The translations under genes were made by a program, and so were the position numbers. 64,000 nt of DNA, from NCBI GenBank assembly GCA_013112585.1, contig JABFGH010000006.1:62001-126000 (forward strand), in the 5' to 3' direction. The notes beneath the pieces are model-generated. The model had not been told where the DNA came from. It worked only from the letters and a program-made list of their open reading frames with translations, and searched no databases. Source of the stretch: Ignavibacteriota bacterium. GTDB taxonomy: Bacteria > Bacteroidota > Ignavibacteria > Ignavibacteriales > Melioribacteraceae. Positions 42,886 to 54,920 of this stretch are shown here, in pieces (the stretch's first letter is position 1; each line of letters begins with the position of its first letter).

Positions 42886-45800
42886 ATGAGACTCAAATCG
42901 AGAGAATCAAAAGTTCAACATATTGATAAACTTACTATTAGTCTTGCAAGTCCGGATGATATCCTTTCAAGATCTCATGGCGAGGTTACAAAACCGGAAA
43001 CTATAAACTACAGATCGTTTAGACCTGAAAAAGATGGTTTATTCTGCGAGAAAATATTCGGTCCTGTTAAGGACTGGGAATGTGCGTGCGGTAAATACAA
43101 AGGCATTAGATATAAAGGAATTGTTTGTGACAGATGCGGTGTTGAAGTTACACTTAAAAGTGTTCGCCGTGAAAGAATGGGTCACATTTATCTAGCGGTT
43201 CCTGTTGTTCACATCTGGTTCTTTAAAGCACTGCCTTCTAAAATTGGCAATATTATCGGTATGACGACTAAGCAGCTTGAAAAGGTAATCTATTATGAAT
43301 CTTATGTTGTTATTAATCCGGGTCCAACCGGACTTACCCCAAAAGATTTAATATCGGAAGACCAGTATTTTGAAATACTAAATTCATTACCACATGATAA
43401 TGATTCATTGGAAAATGATGACCCGAATAAATTTATTGCAAAAATAGGCGGCGATGCCGTTAAAGAATTACTAAAAAGTACTCCTGTTGAAGAAACATTT
43501 CAAACATTAAAAGCTCGTTTGAAAGTTGAAACTTCGCAGCAGAAGAGAAATGATCTACTAAAAAGATTAAGAGTTCTCGAAGCATTCAGAGAGCACGAAG
43601 GCAAACTTGCCAATAAACCCGAATGGATGATTCAAAGCGTTGTGCCTGTTATTCCTCCGGAACTAAGACCATTGGTTCCACTTGAAGGCGGACGTTTTGC
43701 AACCAGTGATTTGAATGATCTTTACAGAAGAGTAATAATTAGAAACAACAGATTAAAAAGACTGATTGATATTAAAGCTCCAGAAGTAATTCTGCGTAAC
43801 GAAAAAAGAATGCTCCAGGAGGCAGTTGATGCACTATTTGATAACAGCCGCCGTGCAAGCGCTGTTAGAAGCGACGGCAACAGACCATTAAAATCATTGA
43901 GCGATATGCTTAAGGGTAAGCAGGGAAGATTCCGTCAGAACTTGCTTGGTAAACGTGTTGACTATTCCGGTCGTTCAGTAATTGTTGTCGGACCTGAACT
44001 TAAACTGCATCAATGCGGCTTGCCCAAGGATATGGCGGTTGAATTGTTCAAACCGTTTATTATAAGAAAGTTAATTGAACGCGGATATTATAAAACTGTT
44101 AAAAGCGCTAGAAAAGCAGTCGATAGAAAAGACCCTGTTATTTGGGATATTTTAACCAAACTAATTGAAGGTCATCCTGTAATGCTTAACCGTGCACCAA
44201 CCCTTCACAGGCTTGGTATTCAGGCATTTCAGCCTGTATTAATCGATGGAAAAGCAATTCAGCTTCACCCAATGGTTTGTACTGCTTTTAATGCCGACTT
44301 TGACGGCGACCAAATGGCAGTGCACGTTCCGCTATCATACGAAGCACAATTAGAAGCATCCTTGTTAATGCTTTCAAGTCATAATATTCTTTCACCTCAA
44401 AACGGTACACCTATTGTGGTACCAACGCAGGATATAGTTTTAGGATGTTATTATTTGACGAAAGTATTAGCCGACGCAAAGGGAACCGGTATGAGGTTCA
44501 ACTCACCGGAAGAGGTTATAATCGCGTATGATAACGAAATTATTGATCTTCATGCAAAAATTAAAGTTAAAATTAAAGATGATTTAATTGAGACTACAAC
44601 AGGTAGAATTCTATTCAATAAAATTGTGCCCGATGAATTAGGTTTCTTCAATGAACTCTTGATAAAGAAAATCTTTAGTGGTTTTATCTATAAAATGTTT
44701 ATCCGTTTAGGTAATGCAAGAACTGCACAATTTTTAGATGATTTGAAGAAGCTTGGTTATACATATGCTACCGCAGCAGGTGTATCTATCAGTTTCAGCG
44801 ATATGATTATTCCCGATGAAAAAGTTGAGTTAATAAATTCATCTAACGAAAAAGTTTCGCAAATTTTAAATGAACATGAGCAAGGATTAATTACCGACGC
44901 TGAGCGTTACAATAAAATTATTGACGTTTGGACACATACGACCAACAATGTTAGTAAATCTTTAATGAATAAAATTAAAACTGATAAAGCAGGTTTTAAT
45001 TCATTACATATGATGGTCGATTCCGGTGCGAGAGGTTCGCAGGAACAGGTGCGCCAGTTAGCCGGTATGCGCGGATTGATGATGAAGCCTCAAAAAAGTT
45101 TAAGCGGTCAGTCAGGTGAAATTATTGAAAACCCGATTGTTGCTAACTTTAAAGAAGGTCTTTCAGTGCTTGAGTACTTTATCTCAACACACGGTGCCCG
45201 TAAAGGTTTAGCCGATACTGCCCTAAAAACTGCCGATGCCGGTTATTTAACTAGACGGCTTTGCGATGTTGCGCAGGATGTTATTGTTTCTGAAACGGAT
45301 TGTGGTACAATTAGAGGTGTTTACATTTCAGCTCTTAAAGATATTGAACTTGAAAGAGAACCTTTGGCTGAACGTATAACTGGTCGTGTAGCTCAAGAAG
45401 ATATTTATGATCCAAGAACAGATGAACTGCTGATTGAAGCAGGTGAAATGATTAATGAGGAAATTGCCGATACTATTGACGACGCAAGTATTGATTCAGT
45501 TTATATCCGTACAGTGTTAACATGTGAATCTAAACGAGGTGTTTGCGCTAAATGTTACGGAAGAAATTTAACTACCGGCAACATAGTTGAAGGCGGCGAA
45601 GCTATTGGAATTATTGCCGCACAGTCAATTGGCGAACCGGGAACACAGCTTACTCTTAGAACTTTCCACCTTGGCGGTACTTCATCCCGTATTGCAAGTC
45701 AATCTCAAGTTGAAGCAAGTGTGCCGGGTAAAATTATATATGATAAAATAAATTTTGTCGAAAAAACTGATTGGCTGGGGACAGTTAAGGTAGTTATCGG

Positions 45801-47130
45801 CAGAAGAGGTTCGTTAGGAATCTATGATAATGATGACCGTCAAATAAAAAAATACGACATTCCTTACGGAGCCGAACTTTTAATACCCGATGAAACAGAA
45901 ATTAAAAAAGGTCAGCCCCTCTATAACCATGACCCCTACAATGCCGTAATATTAACAGATACTGCAGGTAAGGTTTCATTTATTGATTTGATAGATAAAG
46001 TTACAATGGAGCAAATAGCCGATGAACAAACCGGTCACGTTCAAAAAGTTGTTATCGAATCTAAGGAAAAATCATTAACGCCAAGTATTGTTATAACAGA
46101 TGAAAATGGTAAAGAGAAGATATTTAATATACCTACAAGGTCTTACCTTTCTGTTGAAGAAGGCGAGACAGTTCAAGCAGGTACAATCTTAGCAAAAATT
46201 TCTAAGTCAGCTTCAAAATCAAAAGATATTACCGGTGGTTTGCCGAGAGTAACTGAGTTGTTTGAAGCGCGAAGTCCTCATGATCCTGCAGTTGTTTCTG
46301 AGATTGAAGGCGTTGTTAAATTTGGTGTCAGAAAAAAAGGTTCAAGAGAAATTATAGTTGAATCTTTTGATCAATCAATTCAAAAAGTTTATAACGTACC
46401 TTACGGAAAGCACATTTTGGTTCATGAAAATGATGAAATTCCTGCAGGTGAAAAAATAACCGACGGACCGATTGACCCCCATGACATCCTTAAAATTAAA
46501 GGAACAAACGCCGTTCAGGAATATCTTGTAAATGAAATTCAGGATGTTTACCGTTTGCAGGGTGTTAAAATAAATGATAAACATATTGAAGCAATAGTAA
46601 AACAGATGCTTCAAAAACTTAGAGTAATTTCAGCAGGTGACACTAAGTTTATTGAAGAGGATTTGGTAAACAGAATTAAGTTTATTGAAGAAAATGAAAA
46701 GATAAGTAACTTAGTTTATGTTGAAGATCCCGGTCAATCAAAACTTAAAGAAGGTCAGTTAATTACAGGTGCTAAATTCAGAGAAATAAATGCTGACTTA
46801 GCCAGAAAAGAAAAAGACAAATTGAAAGTAAGAGATGCAGAACCTGCAACATTCGAAAACATTTTACTTGGAATTACACAAGCAGCACTTTCAACAGAAA
46901 GTTTCATATCAGCTGCCTCATTCCAGGAAACCACTAAGGTACTTACCAATGCAGCTACAGAAGCAAGGGTAGATAACCTTGTTGGACTGAAAGAAAATGT
47001 TGTTATGGGACACTTAATTCCTGCGGGAACGGGAGTTAAAAAATACAAATCTTTAATTGTTGAAACCCCTGAATCTGAATTGCCGGTTGAAGAGGAAGAA
47101 ACAACTGAAGAAACGAAAGAAACTGTTTAA
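42886..47130 (+). CDS. rpoC: DNA-directed RNA polymerase subunit beta'
   Basis: The 1414-residue protein has the N-terminal zinc site ([20 protein letters not shown] near 66-85), the absolutely conserved catalytic block [14 protein letters not shown] near 469, the bridge-helix and trigger-loop region, and a second zinc site ([13 protein letters not shown]). The C-terminus is acidic ([13 protein letters not shown]). The gene follows rpoB after 38 bases; the two are cotranscribed. Confidence 0.97.
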   Translation: MRLKSRESKVQHIDKLTISLASPDDILSRSHGEVTKPETINYRSFRPEKDGLFCEKIFGPVKDWECACGKYKGIRYKGIVCDRCGVEVTLKSVRRERMGHIYLAVPVVHIWFFKALPSKIGNIIGMTTKQLEKVIYYESYVVINPGPTGLTPKDLISEDQYFEILNSLPHDNDSLENDDPNKFIAKIGGDAVKELLKSTPVEETFQTLKARLKVETSQQKRNDLLKRLRVLEAFREHEGKLANKPEWMIQSVVPVIPPELRPLVPLEGGRFATSDLNDLYRRVIIRNNRLKRLIDIKAPEVILRNEKRMLQEAVDALFDNSRRASAVRSDGNRPLKSLSDMLKGKQGRFRQNLLGKRVDYSGRSVIVVGPELKLHQCGLPKDMAVELFKPFIIRKLIERGYYKTVKSARKAVDRKDPVIWDILTKLIEGHPVMLNRAPTLHRLGIQAFQPVLIDGKAIQLHPMVCTAFNADFDGDQMAVHVPLSYEAQLEASLLMLSSHNILSPQNGTPIVVPTQDIVLGCYYLTKVLADAKGTGMRFNSPEEVIIAYDNEIIDLHAKIKVKIKDDLIETTTGRILFNKIVPDELGFFNELLIKKIFSGFIYKMFIRLGNARTAQFLDDLKKLGYTYATAAGVSISFSDMIIPDEKVELINSSNEKVSQILNEHEQGLITDAERYNKIIDVWTHTTNNVSKSLMNKIKTDKAGFNSLHMMVDSGARGSQEQVRQLAGMRGLMMKPQKSLSGQSGEIIENPIVANFKEGLSVLEYFISTHGARKGLADTALKTADAGYLTRRLCDVAQDVIVSETDCGTIRGVYISALKDIELEREPLAERITGRVAQEDIYDPRTDELLIEAGEMINEEIADTIDDASIDSVYIRTVLTCESKRGVCAKCYGRNLTTGNIVEGGEAIGIIAAQSIGEPGTQLTLRTFHLGGTSSRIASQSQVEASVPGKIIYDKINFVEKTDWLGTVKVVIGRRGSLGIYDNDDRQIKKYDIPYGAELLIPDETEIKKGQPLYNHDPYNAVILTDTAGKVSFIDLIDKVTMEQIADEQTGHVQKVVIESKEKSLTPSIVITDENGKEKIFNIPTRSYLSVEEGETVQAGTILAKISKSASKSKDITGGLPRVTELFEARSPHDPAVVSEIEGVVKFGVRKKGSREIIVESFDQSIQKVYNVPYGKHILVHENDEIPAGEKITDGPIDPHDILKIKGTNAVQEYLVNEIQDVYRLQGVKINDKHIEAIVKQMLQKLRVISAGDTKFIEEDLVNRIKFIEENEKISNLVYVEDPGQSKLKEGQLITGAKFREINADLARKEKDKLKVRDAEPATFENILLGITQAALSTESFISAASFQETTKVLTNAATEARVDNLVGLKENVVMGHLIPAGTGVKKYKSLIVETPESELPVEEEETTEETKETV

Positions 47131-47158
47131 AAAATACATTATTTCTTGTATCAGTTTC

Positions 47159-47189
47159 TTGACAATAATTTTAAATATGACTACATTTT
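47159..47189 (+). promoter_or_regulatory. Promoter candidate before rpsL (str operon)
   Basis: TTGACA starts at 47159 and TACATTTT at 47182, with 20 bases between TTG and TA. This fits the TTG-N20-TAnnTTTG pattern (7 of 8) and also gives a near-consensus sigma70 -35. It lies in the 101-base gap after rpoC. Confidence 0.5.
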
Positions 47190-47231
47190 GAGTCTGAATT
47201 TTTTGAAATGATAATTTTGTGGAGATAATAA

Positions 47232-47609
47232 ATGCCAACAATAAGTCAGTTGGTCAGAAAAGGTCGTAAGGTAATTAAATCGACAAGTAAATCAAGAGCA
47301 ATGCAGAACTGCCCTCAGAAAAGAGGTGTCTGCACTAGGGTTTACACGACAACACCTAAAAAACCTAATTCAGCTTTGAGAAAAGTTGCAAGGGTTAGAT
47401 TGACAAACGGAATAGAAGTATCAGCATACATTCCGGGAGAAGGTCATAACTTGCAGGAGCACTCTATAGTTTTAATAAGAGGCGGAAGAGTTAAAGATTT
47501 GCCGGGTGTACGTTACCATATTATCAGAGGAACATTGGATACCAGCGGTGTTGAAGAAAGACAGCAAAGCAGATCAAAATACGGCACTAAAAAACCTAAG
47601 AAGAAATAA
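47232..47609 (+). CDS. rpsL: 30S ribosomal protein uS12
   Basis: 125 residues starting [13 protein letters not shown], with [18 protein letters not shown]; the lysine linked to streptomycin sensitivity (KKPNSA block) is present, so no resistance change is visible there. First gene of the str operon. GGAGA lies before the ATG. Confidence 0.97.
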   Translation: MPTISQLVRKGRKVIKSTSKSRAMQNCPQKRGVCTRVYTTTPKKPNSALRKVARVRLTNGIEVSAYIPGEGHNLQEHSIVLIRGGRVKDLPGVRYHIIRGTLDTSGVEERQQSRSKYGTKKPKKK

Positions 47610-47614
47610 CTGAT

Positions 47615-48082
47615 ATGAGAAAGAGAAGAGCAGAAAAAAGATTTTTAAAACCTGACCCAAAATTTAATGATGTTCAGGTATCAAAATTTATAAATTATAT
47701 AATGATCGGCGGAAAGAAAACTGCTGCAAGAAAAGCATTGTATGATAGTTTTGAAATAATAGAACAACGTACTAAAACTCCTGCACTAGATGTTTTTAAA
47801 AAAGCAGTTAGTAATGTTCAGCCGGTTGTTGAGGTAAAGAGCAGAAGAGTTGGCGGTGCAACATATCAAGTGCCGGTTGAAGTAAGAACGGATAGAAGAT
47901 TTGCGCTTGCATTTAGATGGATTAGAACTTATGCCAGAGCCAGAGGTGATAAATCGATGGCGGAAAAATTAGCGGCTGAATTTATTGCAGCTTCTAAAGG
48001 AGAAGGTTCTTCAGTTAAAAAGAAAGATGATACTCATAGAATGGCAGAAGCAAATAAAGCCTTTGCTCATTTCAAATGGTAA
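47615..48082 (+). CDS. rpsG: 30S ribosomal protein uS7
   Basis: 155 residues, with MRKRRAEKRFLKPDPKFND and the helical rRNA-binding core VEVKSRRVGGATYQVPVEV. S7 starts assembly of the 30S head. It begins five bases after rpsL and precedes fusA, as usual. Confidence 0.96.
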   Translation: MRKRRAEKRFLKPDPKFNDVQVSKFINYIMIGGKKTAARKALYDSFEIIEQRTKTPALDVFKKAVSNVQPVVEVKSRRVGGATYQVPVEVRTDRRFALAFRWIRTYARARGDKSMAEKLAAEFIAASKGEGSSVKKKDDTHRMAEANKAFAHFKW

Positions 48083-48099
48083 ATATGTTAGGATAATGA

Positions 48100-50202
48100 A
48101 TGTCTAATAAGTTGATAAATATAGAAAAGATTCGAAATATTGGGATAATGGCGCACATTGATGCAGGTAAAACTACTACAACAGAACGTATTCTGTTTTA
48201 TACCGGCAAAGTGCACAGGCTTGGCGAAGTTCATGACGGCGCCGCTACAATGGATTGGATGGAGCAGGAAAAAGAACGCGGTATAACAATTACCAGCGCT
48301 GCTACTACTGCTTACTGGAACGATCACCAGATAAATATAATTGATACCCCCGGTCACGTTGATTTTACAGTTGAAGTTGAAAGATCATTAAGAGTGCTCG
48401 ATGGTGCAGTTGCTTTGTTTTGTGCTGTAGGCGGTGTTGAACCGCAATCAGAAACAGTATGGCGTCAGGCTGATAAATATAAAGTTCCTCGAATAGCCTT
48501 TGTAAATAAAATGGATAGAGTTGGTGCTGATTTTTATAACGCCATCGAAATGATGAGAGAAAGATTAGGCGCTAATGCAATACCAATTTCGCTGCCTATC
48601 GGTGAAGGCGATATGTTTACCGGCGTTATTGATTTGATGACAATGACTGCAAGAATGTACAACGACGATAGTTTTGGAACTACATTTGAAGATGTGGAAA
48701 TTCCAGCCGACTTAATGCCGATAGCTAACAAGTATAGAACAATTATGCTTGAAGCTGTGTCGGATGTTGATGATACATTACTGGAAAAATATTTAGACGG
48801 CGAAGAAATTACTGAAGATGAAGTTAAAAAAGTTTTGCGCGAAGCTACACTTAAATTGAAAATTACCCCGGTACTTTGCGGTTCATCCTTTAAGAATAAA
48901 GGTATACAAAAACTTTTAGATACAATTGTTGAAGTTCTTCCGGCACCTAATGATATTGGAGAACTGGAGCTTCATCATATTCATCAAAATGATAAAATAT
49001 TAAGAAATATTTCTGCTGACGAAAAATTTACAGCCCTGGCTTTCAAAATTATGACCGACCCTTATGTTGGTAAACTCACATTTATGAGAGTCTATTCGGG
49101 CATGGTCAAAGCAGGCTCATATGTTTATAACTCTGTTTCAGGTAAAAAAGAAAGAGTTGGAAGAATATTAAGAATGCATGCAAATCACCGCGAGGATTTA
49201 CAAGAAATTAAAGCTGGTGAAATTGTTGGTGTAGTTGGTCTTAAACATACTAAAACAGGCGACACGCTTTGTACGCAAGATGATCAAGTATTGCTTGAGA
49301 AAATGGCTTTTCCCGAACCTGTAATTCAGATTGCTATTGAACCTAAAACCAAAGCGGATGAAGAAAAACTTTCTGAAGCACTAATAAAATTAGCAGAAGA
49401 AGACCCAACATTCAAAATTAAAGTTGATGATGAAACAGGTCAAACCTTAATTAGCGGAATGGGCGAACTTCATTTAGAGATTTTAGTTGAAAGAATGAAG
49501 CGTGAATTTAATGTTGAAGCTAATGTTGGTAAACCTCAGGTTGCTTACCGAGAAACGATTACTAAAACTGTTCAAACAGAAGGTAAATTTGTTAAGCAAT
49601 CAGGCGGAAGAGGTAAGTATGGACATGTATGGCTGGAAATTGCACCAAATGAACCTGGTAAAGGATTTGAGTTTGAGAATGCAATAGTTGGAGGATCTGT
49701 ACCTAAGGAGTATATAACTCCGGTTTCTAAAGGTGTTGAAGATTCGATGCGTAACGGTGTTATTGCCGGGTTCCCGGTTGTAGATGTTAAGGTTAAACTT
49801 TATGACGGTTCTTACCATGATGTCGATTCTGATGAATTATCATTTAAAGTCGCCGGTTCAATGGCGTTTAAGTCTGGTGCTTCAAAAGCTTCACCTGTAT
49901 TGCTCGAGCCGATGATGAGCATAGAAGTAATTACACCGGAAGAATATCTTGGTGATGTTATGGGTCACATAAACTCACGAAGAGGAAAGATTGAAGGTTT
50001 TACAGCACGAAAAGATGCTCAAGTAATTAGAGCACTTGTTCCGTTGGCTGAAATGTTCGGGTATGCTACAGTACTGCGTTCAATGACTCAAGGACGAGCA
50101 ATTTATTCAATGCAGTTCGACCATTATTCGCCAGTGCCCAAAAATGTTTCTGAAGAAATAACAGAAAAAACACAATTTAAAAAATCCGCAATTACAGAAT
50201 AG
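48100..50202 (+). CDS. fusA: Elongation factor G
   Basis: The 700-residue translocase has the GTPase motifs [19 protein letters not shown] (G1), [11 protein letters not shown] (G2), [15 protein letters not shown] (G3) and NKMDRVG (G4), plus the C-terminal domains IV-V. It is full length for a standard EF-G. It sits between rpsG and tuf in the str operon. Confidence 0.97.
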   Translation: MSNKLINIEKIRNIGIMAHIDAGKTTTTERILFYTGKVHRLGEVHDGAATMDWMEQEKERGITITSAATTAYWNDHQINIIDTPGHVDFTVEVERSLRVLDGAVALFCAVGGVEPQSETVWRQADKYKVPRIAFVNKMDRVGADFYNAIEMMRERLGANAIPISLPIGEGDMFTGVIDLMTMTARMYNDDSFGTTFEDVEIPADLMPIANKYRTIMLEAVSDVDDTLLEKYLDGEEITEDEVKKVLREATLKLKITPVLCGSSFKNKGIQKLLDTIVEVLPAPNDIGELELHHIHQNDKILRNISADEKFTALAFKIMTDPYVGKLTFMRVYSGMVKAGSYVYNSVSGKKERVGRILRMHANHREDLQEIKAGEIVGVVGLKHTKTGDTLCTQDDQVLLEKMAFPEPVIQIAIEPKTKADEEKLSEALIKLAEEDPTFKIKVDDETGQTLISGMGELHLEILVERMKREFNVEANVGKPQVAYRETITKTVQTEGKFVKQSGGRGKYGHVWLEIAPNEPGKGFEFENAIVGGSVPKEYITPVSKGVEDSMRNGVIAGFPVVDVKVKLYDGSYHDVDSDELSFKVAGSMAFKSGASKASPVLLEPMMSIEVITPEEYLGDVMGHINSRRGKIEGFTARKDAQVIRALVPLAEMFGYATVLRSMTQGRAIYSMQFDHYSPVPKNVSEEITEKTQFKKSAITE

Positions 50203-50238
50203 AATAAAGTAAATATTAAGAAAATATAGGAGTGATCG

Positions 50239-51447
50239 ATGGCCAAAGAAAAATTTGATAGGAGTAAACCTCACGTAAATATCGGAACGATTGGACACGT
50301 GGACCATGGTAAGACAACACTTACAGCTGCTATCACTATGGCGTTGAGCAAAAAAGGCTTATCTGCACAAAGAAGTTTTGATAGTATTGATAACGCGCCC
50401 GAAGAAAGAGAGCGTGGTATCACAATTGCAACCGCACATGTTGAATACTCTACTGCCGAAAGACATTATGCACACGTTGACTGTCCTGGTCACGCTGACT
50501 ACGTAAAAAATATGATTACCGGTGCCGCACAGATGGACGGTGCTATTTTAGTAGTTGCGGCTTCTGACGGTCCTATGCCTCAAACAAGAGAGCATATACT
50601 TTTAGCTCGTCAGGTTGGTGTGCCTAAAATAGTTGTATTCATGAACAAAGTTGATATGGTTGATGATCCGGAACTTTTAGAATTAGTGGAAATGGAATTA
50701 AGGGAATTGTTAACAGAATATGAATTCCCCGGTGATGATATTCCAATAATCAAAGGTTCTGCTTTACATGCTCTTGAAGCTGCTTCAAGTGATGATAGTC
50801 CTGTTGACGACGAAAGATTAAATTGCATTTGGGAACTTATGGATTCTGTTGACTCTTATATTCCAATTCCTGAAAGAGAAGTTGACAAACCATTCCTAAT
50901 GCCTGTTGAGGACGTATTCTCAATTACCGGTAGGGGTACTGTTGCTACTGGTAGAGTTGAAAGAGGATCAGTGAAAATTTCTGATGAGGTTGAATTGATC
51001 GGACTTGGTCTTCATAAAAAGACAGTTATTACAGGTGTTGAAATGTTTAGAAAAGAATTAGACTCTGCAATGGCTGGCGACAATGCCGGTATTCTATTAC
51101 GCGGTGTTGATAAAAATGAAATTCAGAGAGGAATGGTATTAGCTAAAACCGGTTCTATTACGCCACATACAGAATTTGAAGGCGAAGTTTATATCCTTTC
51201 AAAATCTGAAGGCGGACGCCATACACCATTCTTTAATGGTTACAGACCACAGTTCTATTTTAGAACAACAGATGTTACCGGTGTATCTACACTACCTGAA
51301 GGAACAGAAATGGTAATGCCCGGCGATAACGTTAAGCTGTCTGTAAAACTTATTTCAGAAATTGCAATGGAAGATGGTTTGAGATTTGCTATCCGTGAAG
51401 GCGGAAGAACTGTTGGAGCAGGCGTAGTAACAAAAATTGTTGAATAA
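50239..51447 (+). CDS. tuf: Elongation factor Tu
   Basis: 402 residues with [20 protein letters not shown] (G1), [12 protein letters not shown] (G2), [16 protein letters not shown] (G3) and NKVDMVDD (G4). EF-Tu delivers aminoacyl-tRNA to the ribosome. It is the only tuf copy in the window; the second site often used by bacteria, after tRNA-Thr, is empty here. AGGAG lies nine bases before the ATG. Confidence 0.97.
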   Translation: MAKEKFDRSKPHVNIGTIGHVDHGKTTLTAAITMALSKKGLSAQRSFDSIDNAPEERERGITIATAHVEYSTAERHYAHVDCPGHADYVKNMITGAAQMDGAILVVAASDGPMPQTREHILLARQVGVPKIVVFMNKVDMVDDPELLELVEMELRELLTEYEFPGDDIPIIKGSALHALEAASSDDSPVDDERLNCIWELMDSVDSYIPIPEREVDKPFLMPVEDVFSITGRGTVATGRVERGSVKISDEVELIGLGLHKKTVITGVEMFRKELDSAMAGDNAGILLRGVDKNEIQRGMVLAKTGSITPHTEFEGEVYILSKSEGGRHTPFFNGYRPQFYFRTTDVTGVSTLPEGTEMVMPGDNVKLSVKLISEIAMEDGLRFAIREGGRTVGAGVVTKIVE

Positions 51448-51456
51448 AATAATTTA

Positions 51457-51485
51457 GGGATGACTTTGAAAGTCATCCCGGTTTT
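51457..51485 (+). terminator. Hairpin after tuf, possible weak terminator or attenuator
   Basis: GGGATGACTT (51457-51466) pairs with AAGTCATCCC (51470-51479), followed by GGTTTT. The T-run is short, so read-through into rpsJ is likely. Confidence 0.55.
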
Positions 51486-51506
51486 GAGTTATGAGGAGAA
51501 TATAAA

Positions 51507-51815
51507 TTGCCCGGTCAAAAGATAAGAATAAAATTAAAGTCGTACGATCACATACTGATTGACAAATCTACAGAAAAGATTATTAAAACCGTTAAAAGTA
51601 CGGGTGCAGTTGTATCCGGACCAATTCCGCTGCCGACTAAACGCTCAGTCTTTACTGTATTAAGATCACCTCATGTTGATAAAAAATCACGCGAACAATT
51701 TGAAATAAGAGCTCATAAAAGAATTATTGATATTCATAACACAAATAATAAAACCGTCGATTCATTAAGTAAATTAGAGATACCGGCGGGCGTAGATATT
51801 GAGATAAAGTTATAA
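51507..51815 (+). CDS. rpsJ: 30S ribosomal protein uS10
   Basis: 102 residues, with [18 protein letters not shown] at the N-terminus and [21 protein letters not shown], the S10 core. S10 also acts as NusE in antitermination. The start is TTG at 51507 behind GAGGAGA; no ATG gives the expected start. First gene of the S10 operon. Confidence 0.96.
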   Translation: MPGQKIRIKLKSYDHILIDKSTEKIIKTVKSTGAVVSGPIPLPTKRSVFTVLRSPHVDKKSREQFEIRAHKRIIDIHNTNNKTVDSLSKLEIPAGVDIEIKL

Positions 51816-51827
51816 GGATTTATAAAG

Positions 51828-52445
51828 ATGCCAGGACTTTTAGGTAAAAAAATAGGAATGACAAGCATTTTCAGTGAAGAAGGGAATAGTATTCCTGTAA
51901 CTGCCGTAAAGCTGGGTCCATGTGTAGTTTTAGAAGTTAAAACTAATGATAAAGATGGATATGATTCAGTTAAGTTGGGCTTTGGTGAAAAGAAAGAAAA
52001 ACAGCTTAATAAACCTGAACTCGGTTTCTATAAAAAAAGCGGTTTAAACCCTGCTGAAGTTGTTAAAGAATTTAGAAATTTTGATGAAGAATATAAAGTA
52101 GGCGACGTAATAAATCTTGAAATCTTTGATATTGGAGATGAAATCAGCGTTTCAGGTAAAAGTATCGGAAAAGGTTTTCAAGGTGTAATGAGAAGACATG
52201 GTTTTGGCGGTGTCGGCGGTACAACTCACGGTCAAAAAGATAGACTAAGAGCGCCCGGTTCCATTGGTCAAAGTTCATGGCCTTCAAAAGTTTTTAAAGG
52301 TACAAGAATGGCTGGCAGAACTGGCGGTAAAAGAATTACAACGAAGAATCTTAAAGTTGTTAAAATGGATGCCGAAAATAATATAATATTTATTAAAGGC
52401 GCTGTTCCGGGTTCAATTAATTCAATTGTAGAAATAAATAAGTAA
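51828..52445 (+). CDS. rplC: 50S ribosomal protein uL3
   Basis: 205 residues, beginning GLLGKKIGMTSIFSEEGN, with the tentacle block GFQGVMRRHGFGGVGGTTHG and AGRTGGKRITTKNLKVV. L3 starts large-subunit assembly next to the peptidyl transferase centre. Confidence 0.97.
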   Translation: MPGLLGKKIGMTSIFSEEGNSIPVTAVKLGPCVVLEVKTNDKDGYDSVKLGFGEKKEKQLNKPELGFYKKSGLNPAEVVKEFRNFDEEYKVGDVINLEIFDIGDEISVSGKSIGKGFQGVMRRHGFGGVGGTTHGQKDRLRAPGSIGQSSWPSKVFKGTRMAGRTGGKRITTKNLKVVKMDAENNIIFIKGAVPGSINSIVEINK

Positions 52446-52452
52446 TGGTTTG

Positions 52453-53082
52453 ATGATGAAGTTAGATGTATTAAAAATAGACGGTTCTAAATCTGGTGAT
52501 TCAGTTGAATTATCCGATGAAATATTTGGAATTGAACCAAATGATCATGTTATATACTTGGCAGTTAAAGCATATCTTGCAAATCAGCGACAAGGAACGC
52601 ATAAAACTAAAGAGCGAAATGAAGTTAGAGGCGGCGGAAGAAAACCTTGGAGACAAAAAGGACGCGGAGTAGCGAGAGCCGGTACAATCAGGTCACCTTT
52701 ATGGGTTGGCGGCGGTAAAATCTTTGGACCTAAACCAAGAAATTATAGACAAAAATTAAATAAAAAAGTTAAAAGTTTAGCAAGAAAATCCGCACTTTCA
52801 TATAAAGCTAAAGCAGAACAGATTTTTATTGTAGAAGATTTTAATTTTGAAACCCCTAAGTCGAAAGAATTAAACGCAATATTAAATGCTTTGAAAGTAT
52901 CGGGAAAGAAAACATTAATTCTTACTTCTGTTGACGGTGAAAATGTTTACAAGTCCGGCAGAAATATCGAGAAAGTTAATGTTTTAGAAGCTAATAAAGC
53001 ATCAGCATACGAAATATTAAATTCACAAATTTTGCTGCTCCAAAAAGGTGCGCTTGAGAAATTAGAAAGTACATTAAACTAA
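52453..53082 (+). CDS. rplD: 50S ribosomal protein uL4
   Basis: About 209 residues, with the exit-tunnel loop block RNEVRGGGRKPWRQKGRGVA and AGTIRSPLWVGGG. The ATG at 52453 or the next one at 52456 is the start; a TTG at 52450 is less likely. No clear ribosome-binding motif precedes it, so translation may be coupled to rplC, which ends seven bases upstream. Confidence 0.93.
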   Translation: MMKLDVLKIDGSKSGDSVELSDEIFGIEPNDHVIYLAVKAYLANQRQGTHKTKERNEVRGGGRKPWRQKGRGVARAGTIRSPLWVGGGKIFGPKPRNYRQKLNKKVKSLARKSALSYKAKAEQIFIVEDFNFETPKSKELNAILNALKVSGKKTLILTSVDGENVYKSGRNIEKVNVLEANKASAYEILNSQILLLQKGALEKLESTLN

Positions 53083-53096
53083 ATTTTAGGCTTGAG

Positions 53097-53390
53097 ATGA
53101 GAAACGTATTAATTAGACCATTAGTAACTGAAAAAATGACAGAGCTTAACGAAAGCACAGCTCAGTATGGTTTTATAGTTGACGTAAATGCAAATAAAAT
53201 TGAAATAAAAAGAGCCATTAAAGAAAAATTTAATGTTGATGCAGTTGATGTGAATACTATAAAATATAAAGGTAAATTAAAAACACAGTTGACCAGAAAG
53301 GGAAGATTTTCCGGCAAAACAGCTCAGTACAAAAAAGCCGTTGTAACTCTTAAAGAAGGTCAAACAATAGATATATTCGGAGAAGTTTAG
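53097..53390 (+). CDS. rplW: 50S ribosomal protein uL23
   Basis: 97 residues, starting MRNVLIRPLVTEKMTELNES, with GFIVDVNANKIEIKRAIKE. L23 lies at the tunnel exit and is a docking site for trigger factor and SRP. Confidence 0.95.
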   Translation: MRNVLIRPLVTEKMTELNESTAQYGFIVDVNANKIEIKRAIKEKFNVDAVDVNTIKYKGKLKTQLTRKGRFSGKTAQYKKAVVTLKEGQTIDIFGEV

Positions 53391-53417
53391 CAGTAATAGG
53401 AACTGGAGTAATTATCA

Positions 53418-54245
53418 ATGGCTATTAGAAAATTTAAACCAAATACACCCGGAACGCGATACATGTCGGTTTCAACATTCGGCGAAATTACAAAAACCGA
53501 ACCTGAAAAATCGTTAACTGTAAAGTTAAGCAAATCAGGCGGCAGAAATAATTTAGGCAGAATAACCACCAGGCATAGAGGCGGCGGTCATAAACGTAAA
53601 TACAGAATTATTGATTTCAAACGTAATAAGCATGGTATTCCTGCTAAAGTTCATTCAATTGAATATGATCCGAATAGAACAGCCAGAATTGCCTTGTTAC
53701 ATTATGCTGATGGTGAAAAAAGATATATTTTAGCTCCGGATGGATTAAAAGTAGGCGATAAATTACTATCCGGTACAGATATTGAAATTAAGGTTGGTAA
53801 TGCATTAAAATTAAAAGAAATTCCTTTAGGCAGTTTTGTTCACAATGTTGAATTGAAGCCAGGTAAAGGGGGACAAATTGGTCGCTCTGCAGGAACCGCA
53901 ATTCAATTAGTTGCTAAAGAAGGTAAAAACGCTCAACTTAAACTGCCTTCGGGTGAAGTTAGATTATGCAGCCTTGAATGCATGGCAACTTACGGAAGTG
54001 TCGGCAACACTGATCATGAAAATATTAGTCTTGGCAAAGCGGGCAGAGCACGTTGGTTAGGTCGAAGACCAAAAGTAAGAGGTGTTGTAATGAACCCGGT
54101 AGATCACCCAATGGGCGGCGGGGAAGGCAGATCCTCCGGCGGCGGTCATCCGGTATCACCTTGGGGACAAGCAGCAAAGGGATTAAAAACGCGTAAAAAG
54201 AAGAAACAATCAAATACGAATATTATTAAAAGAAGAAAAAGCTAG
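53418..54245 (+). CDS. rplB: 50S ribosomal protein uL2
   Basis: 275 residues, with [15 protein letters not shown] at the N-terminus, [20 protein letters not shown], and the peptidyl-transferase-proximal block [16 protein letters not shown] including the conserved histidine. The C-terminus is basic ([16 protein letters not shown]). Confidence 0.97.
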   Translation: MAIRKFKPNTPGTRYMSVSTFGEITKTEPEKSLTVKLSKSGGRNNLGRITTRHRGGGHKRKYRIIDFKRNKHGIPAKVHSIEYDPNRTARIALLHYADGEKRYILAPDGLKVGDKLLSGTDIEIKVGNALKLKEIPLGSFVHNVELKPGKGGQIGRSAGTAIQLVAKEGKNAQLKLPSGEVRLCSLECMATYGSVGNTDHENISLGKAGRARWLGRRPKVRGVVMNPVDHPMGGGEGRSSGGGHPVSPWGQAAKGLKTRKKKKQSNTNIIKRRKS

Positions 54246-54253
54246 AGTAAATT

Positions 54254-54541
54254 ATGCCAAGATCAGTTAAAAAAGGTCCATTTATTGATTATAAACTTTT
54301 AGCTAAAATTGATAAGCTGAATGAAACTAATCAGAAAAAAATAGTAAAGACCTGGTCACGTGCCAGTACAATTTCACCGGAATTTGTTGGTCATACCATT
54401 GCAGTGCACAATGGAAACAAAATGATACCGGTTTATATATCTGAAAATATGGTTGGTCATAAATTAGGTGAATTTTCTCCAACGAGAATATTCAGAGGTC
54501 ATCCGGGAACTAAAGCAGAAAAAGCTGCGAGAAGTAAGTAA
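54254..54541 (+). CDS. rpsS: 30S ribosomal protein uS19
   Basis: 95 residues, [19 protein letters not shown] at the start and [19 protein letters not shown] near the end, both typical of S19. It lies nine bases after rplB. Confidence 0.96.
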   Translation: MPRSVKKGPFIDYKLLAKIDKLNETNQKKIVKTWSRASTISPEFVGHTIAVHNGNKMIPVYISENMVGHKLGEFSPTRIFRGHPGTKAEKAARSK

Positions 54542-54559
54542 AGATTGAGGTTATTATAA

Positions 54560-54910
54560 ATGGAAGCTGTAGCAAAACATAGGTATTTAGGAACATCACC
54601 ACGCAAAATGCGTTTAGTGATTGATTTGATAAGAGGTAAAAGTGTAGATCATGCAATGAATATTTTGCACTTTAGCCAAAAACATGCTGCACGTGATGCA
54701 GAAAAAGTTTTAAGATCAGCTATCTCAAATATATATAATAAAGATGAAGAAACTAGAATAGAGACATCTGATATGTATGTGAAAGAAGCTTTTGTAAATC
54801 AAGGTCCTACATTAAAAAGATTACTGCCTGCACCAATGGGCAGGGCTTTTAGAGTTAGGAAAAGAAGTAATCATTTAACAATTGTTGTTGCAACAAAAAG
54901 TAAAAATTAG
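54560..54910 (+). CDS. rplV: 50S ribosomal protein uL22
   Basis: 116 residues, KHRYLGTSPRKMRLVIDLIR at the N-terminus and the tunnel beta-hairpin region KRLLPAPMGRAFRVRKRSNH. Its stop codon overlaps the ribosome-binding site of rpsC. Confidence 0.96.
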   Translation: MEAVAKHRYLGTSPRKMRLVIDLIRGKSVDHAMNILHFSQKHAARDAEKVLRSAISNIYNKDEETRIETSDMYVKEAFVNQGPTLKRLLPAPMGRAFRVRKRSNHLTIVVATKSKN

Positions 54911-54915
54911 GAGGA
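54909..54915 (+). promoter_or_regulatory. Ribosome-binding site that fixes the rpsC start
   Basis: AGGAGGA lies five bases before the TTG at 54921. The open frame continues upstream to 54882 inside rplV, but the strong site and the family N-terminus (GQKTHPIGFRVG) place the start at the TTG. Confidence 0.8.
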
Positions 54916-54920
54916 TACAC

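Noticed and set aside
54882-54920. Upstream extension of rpsC
   Set aside because: It would add 13 residues that overlap rplV; AGGAGGA and the family N-terminus place the start at TTG 54921.
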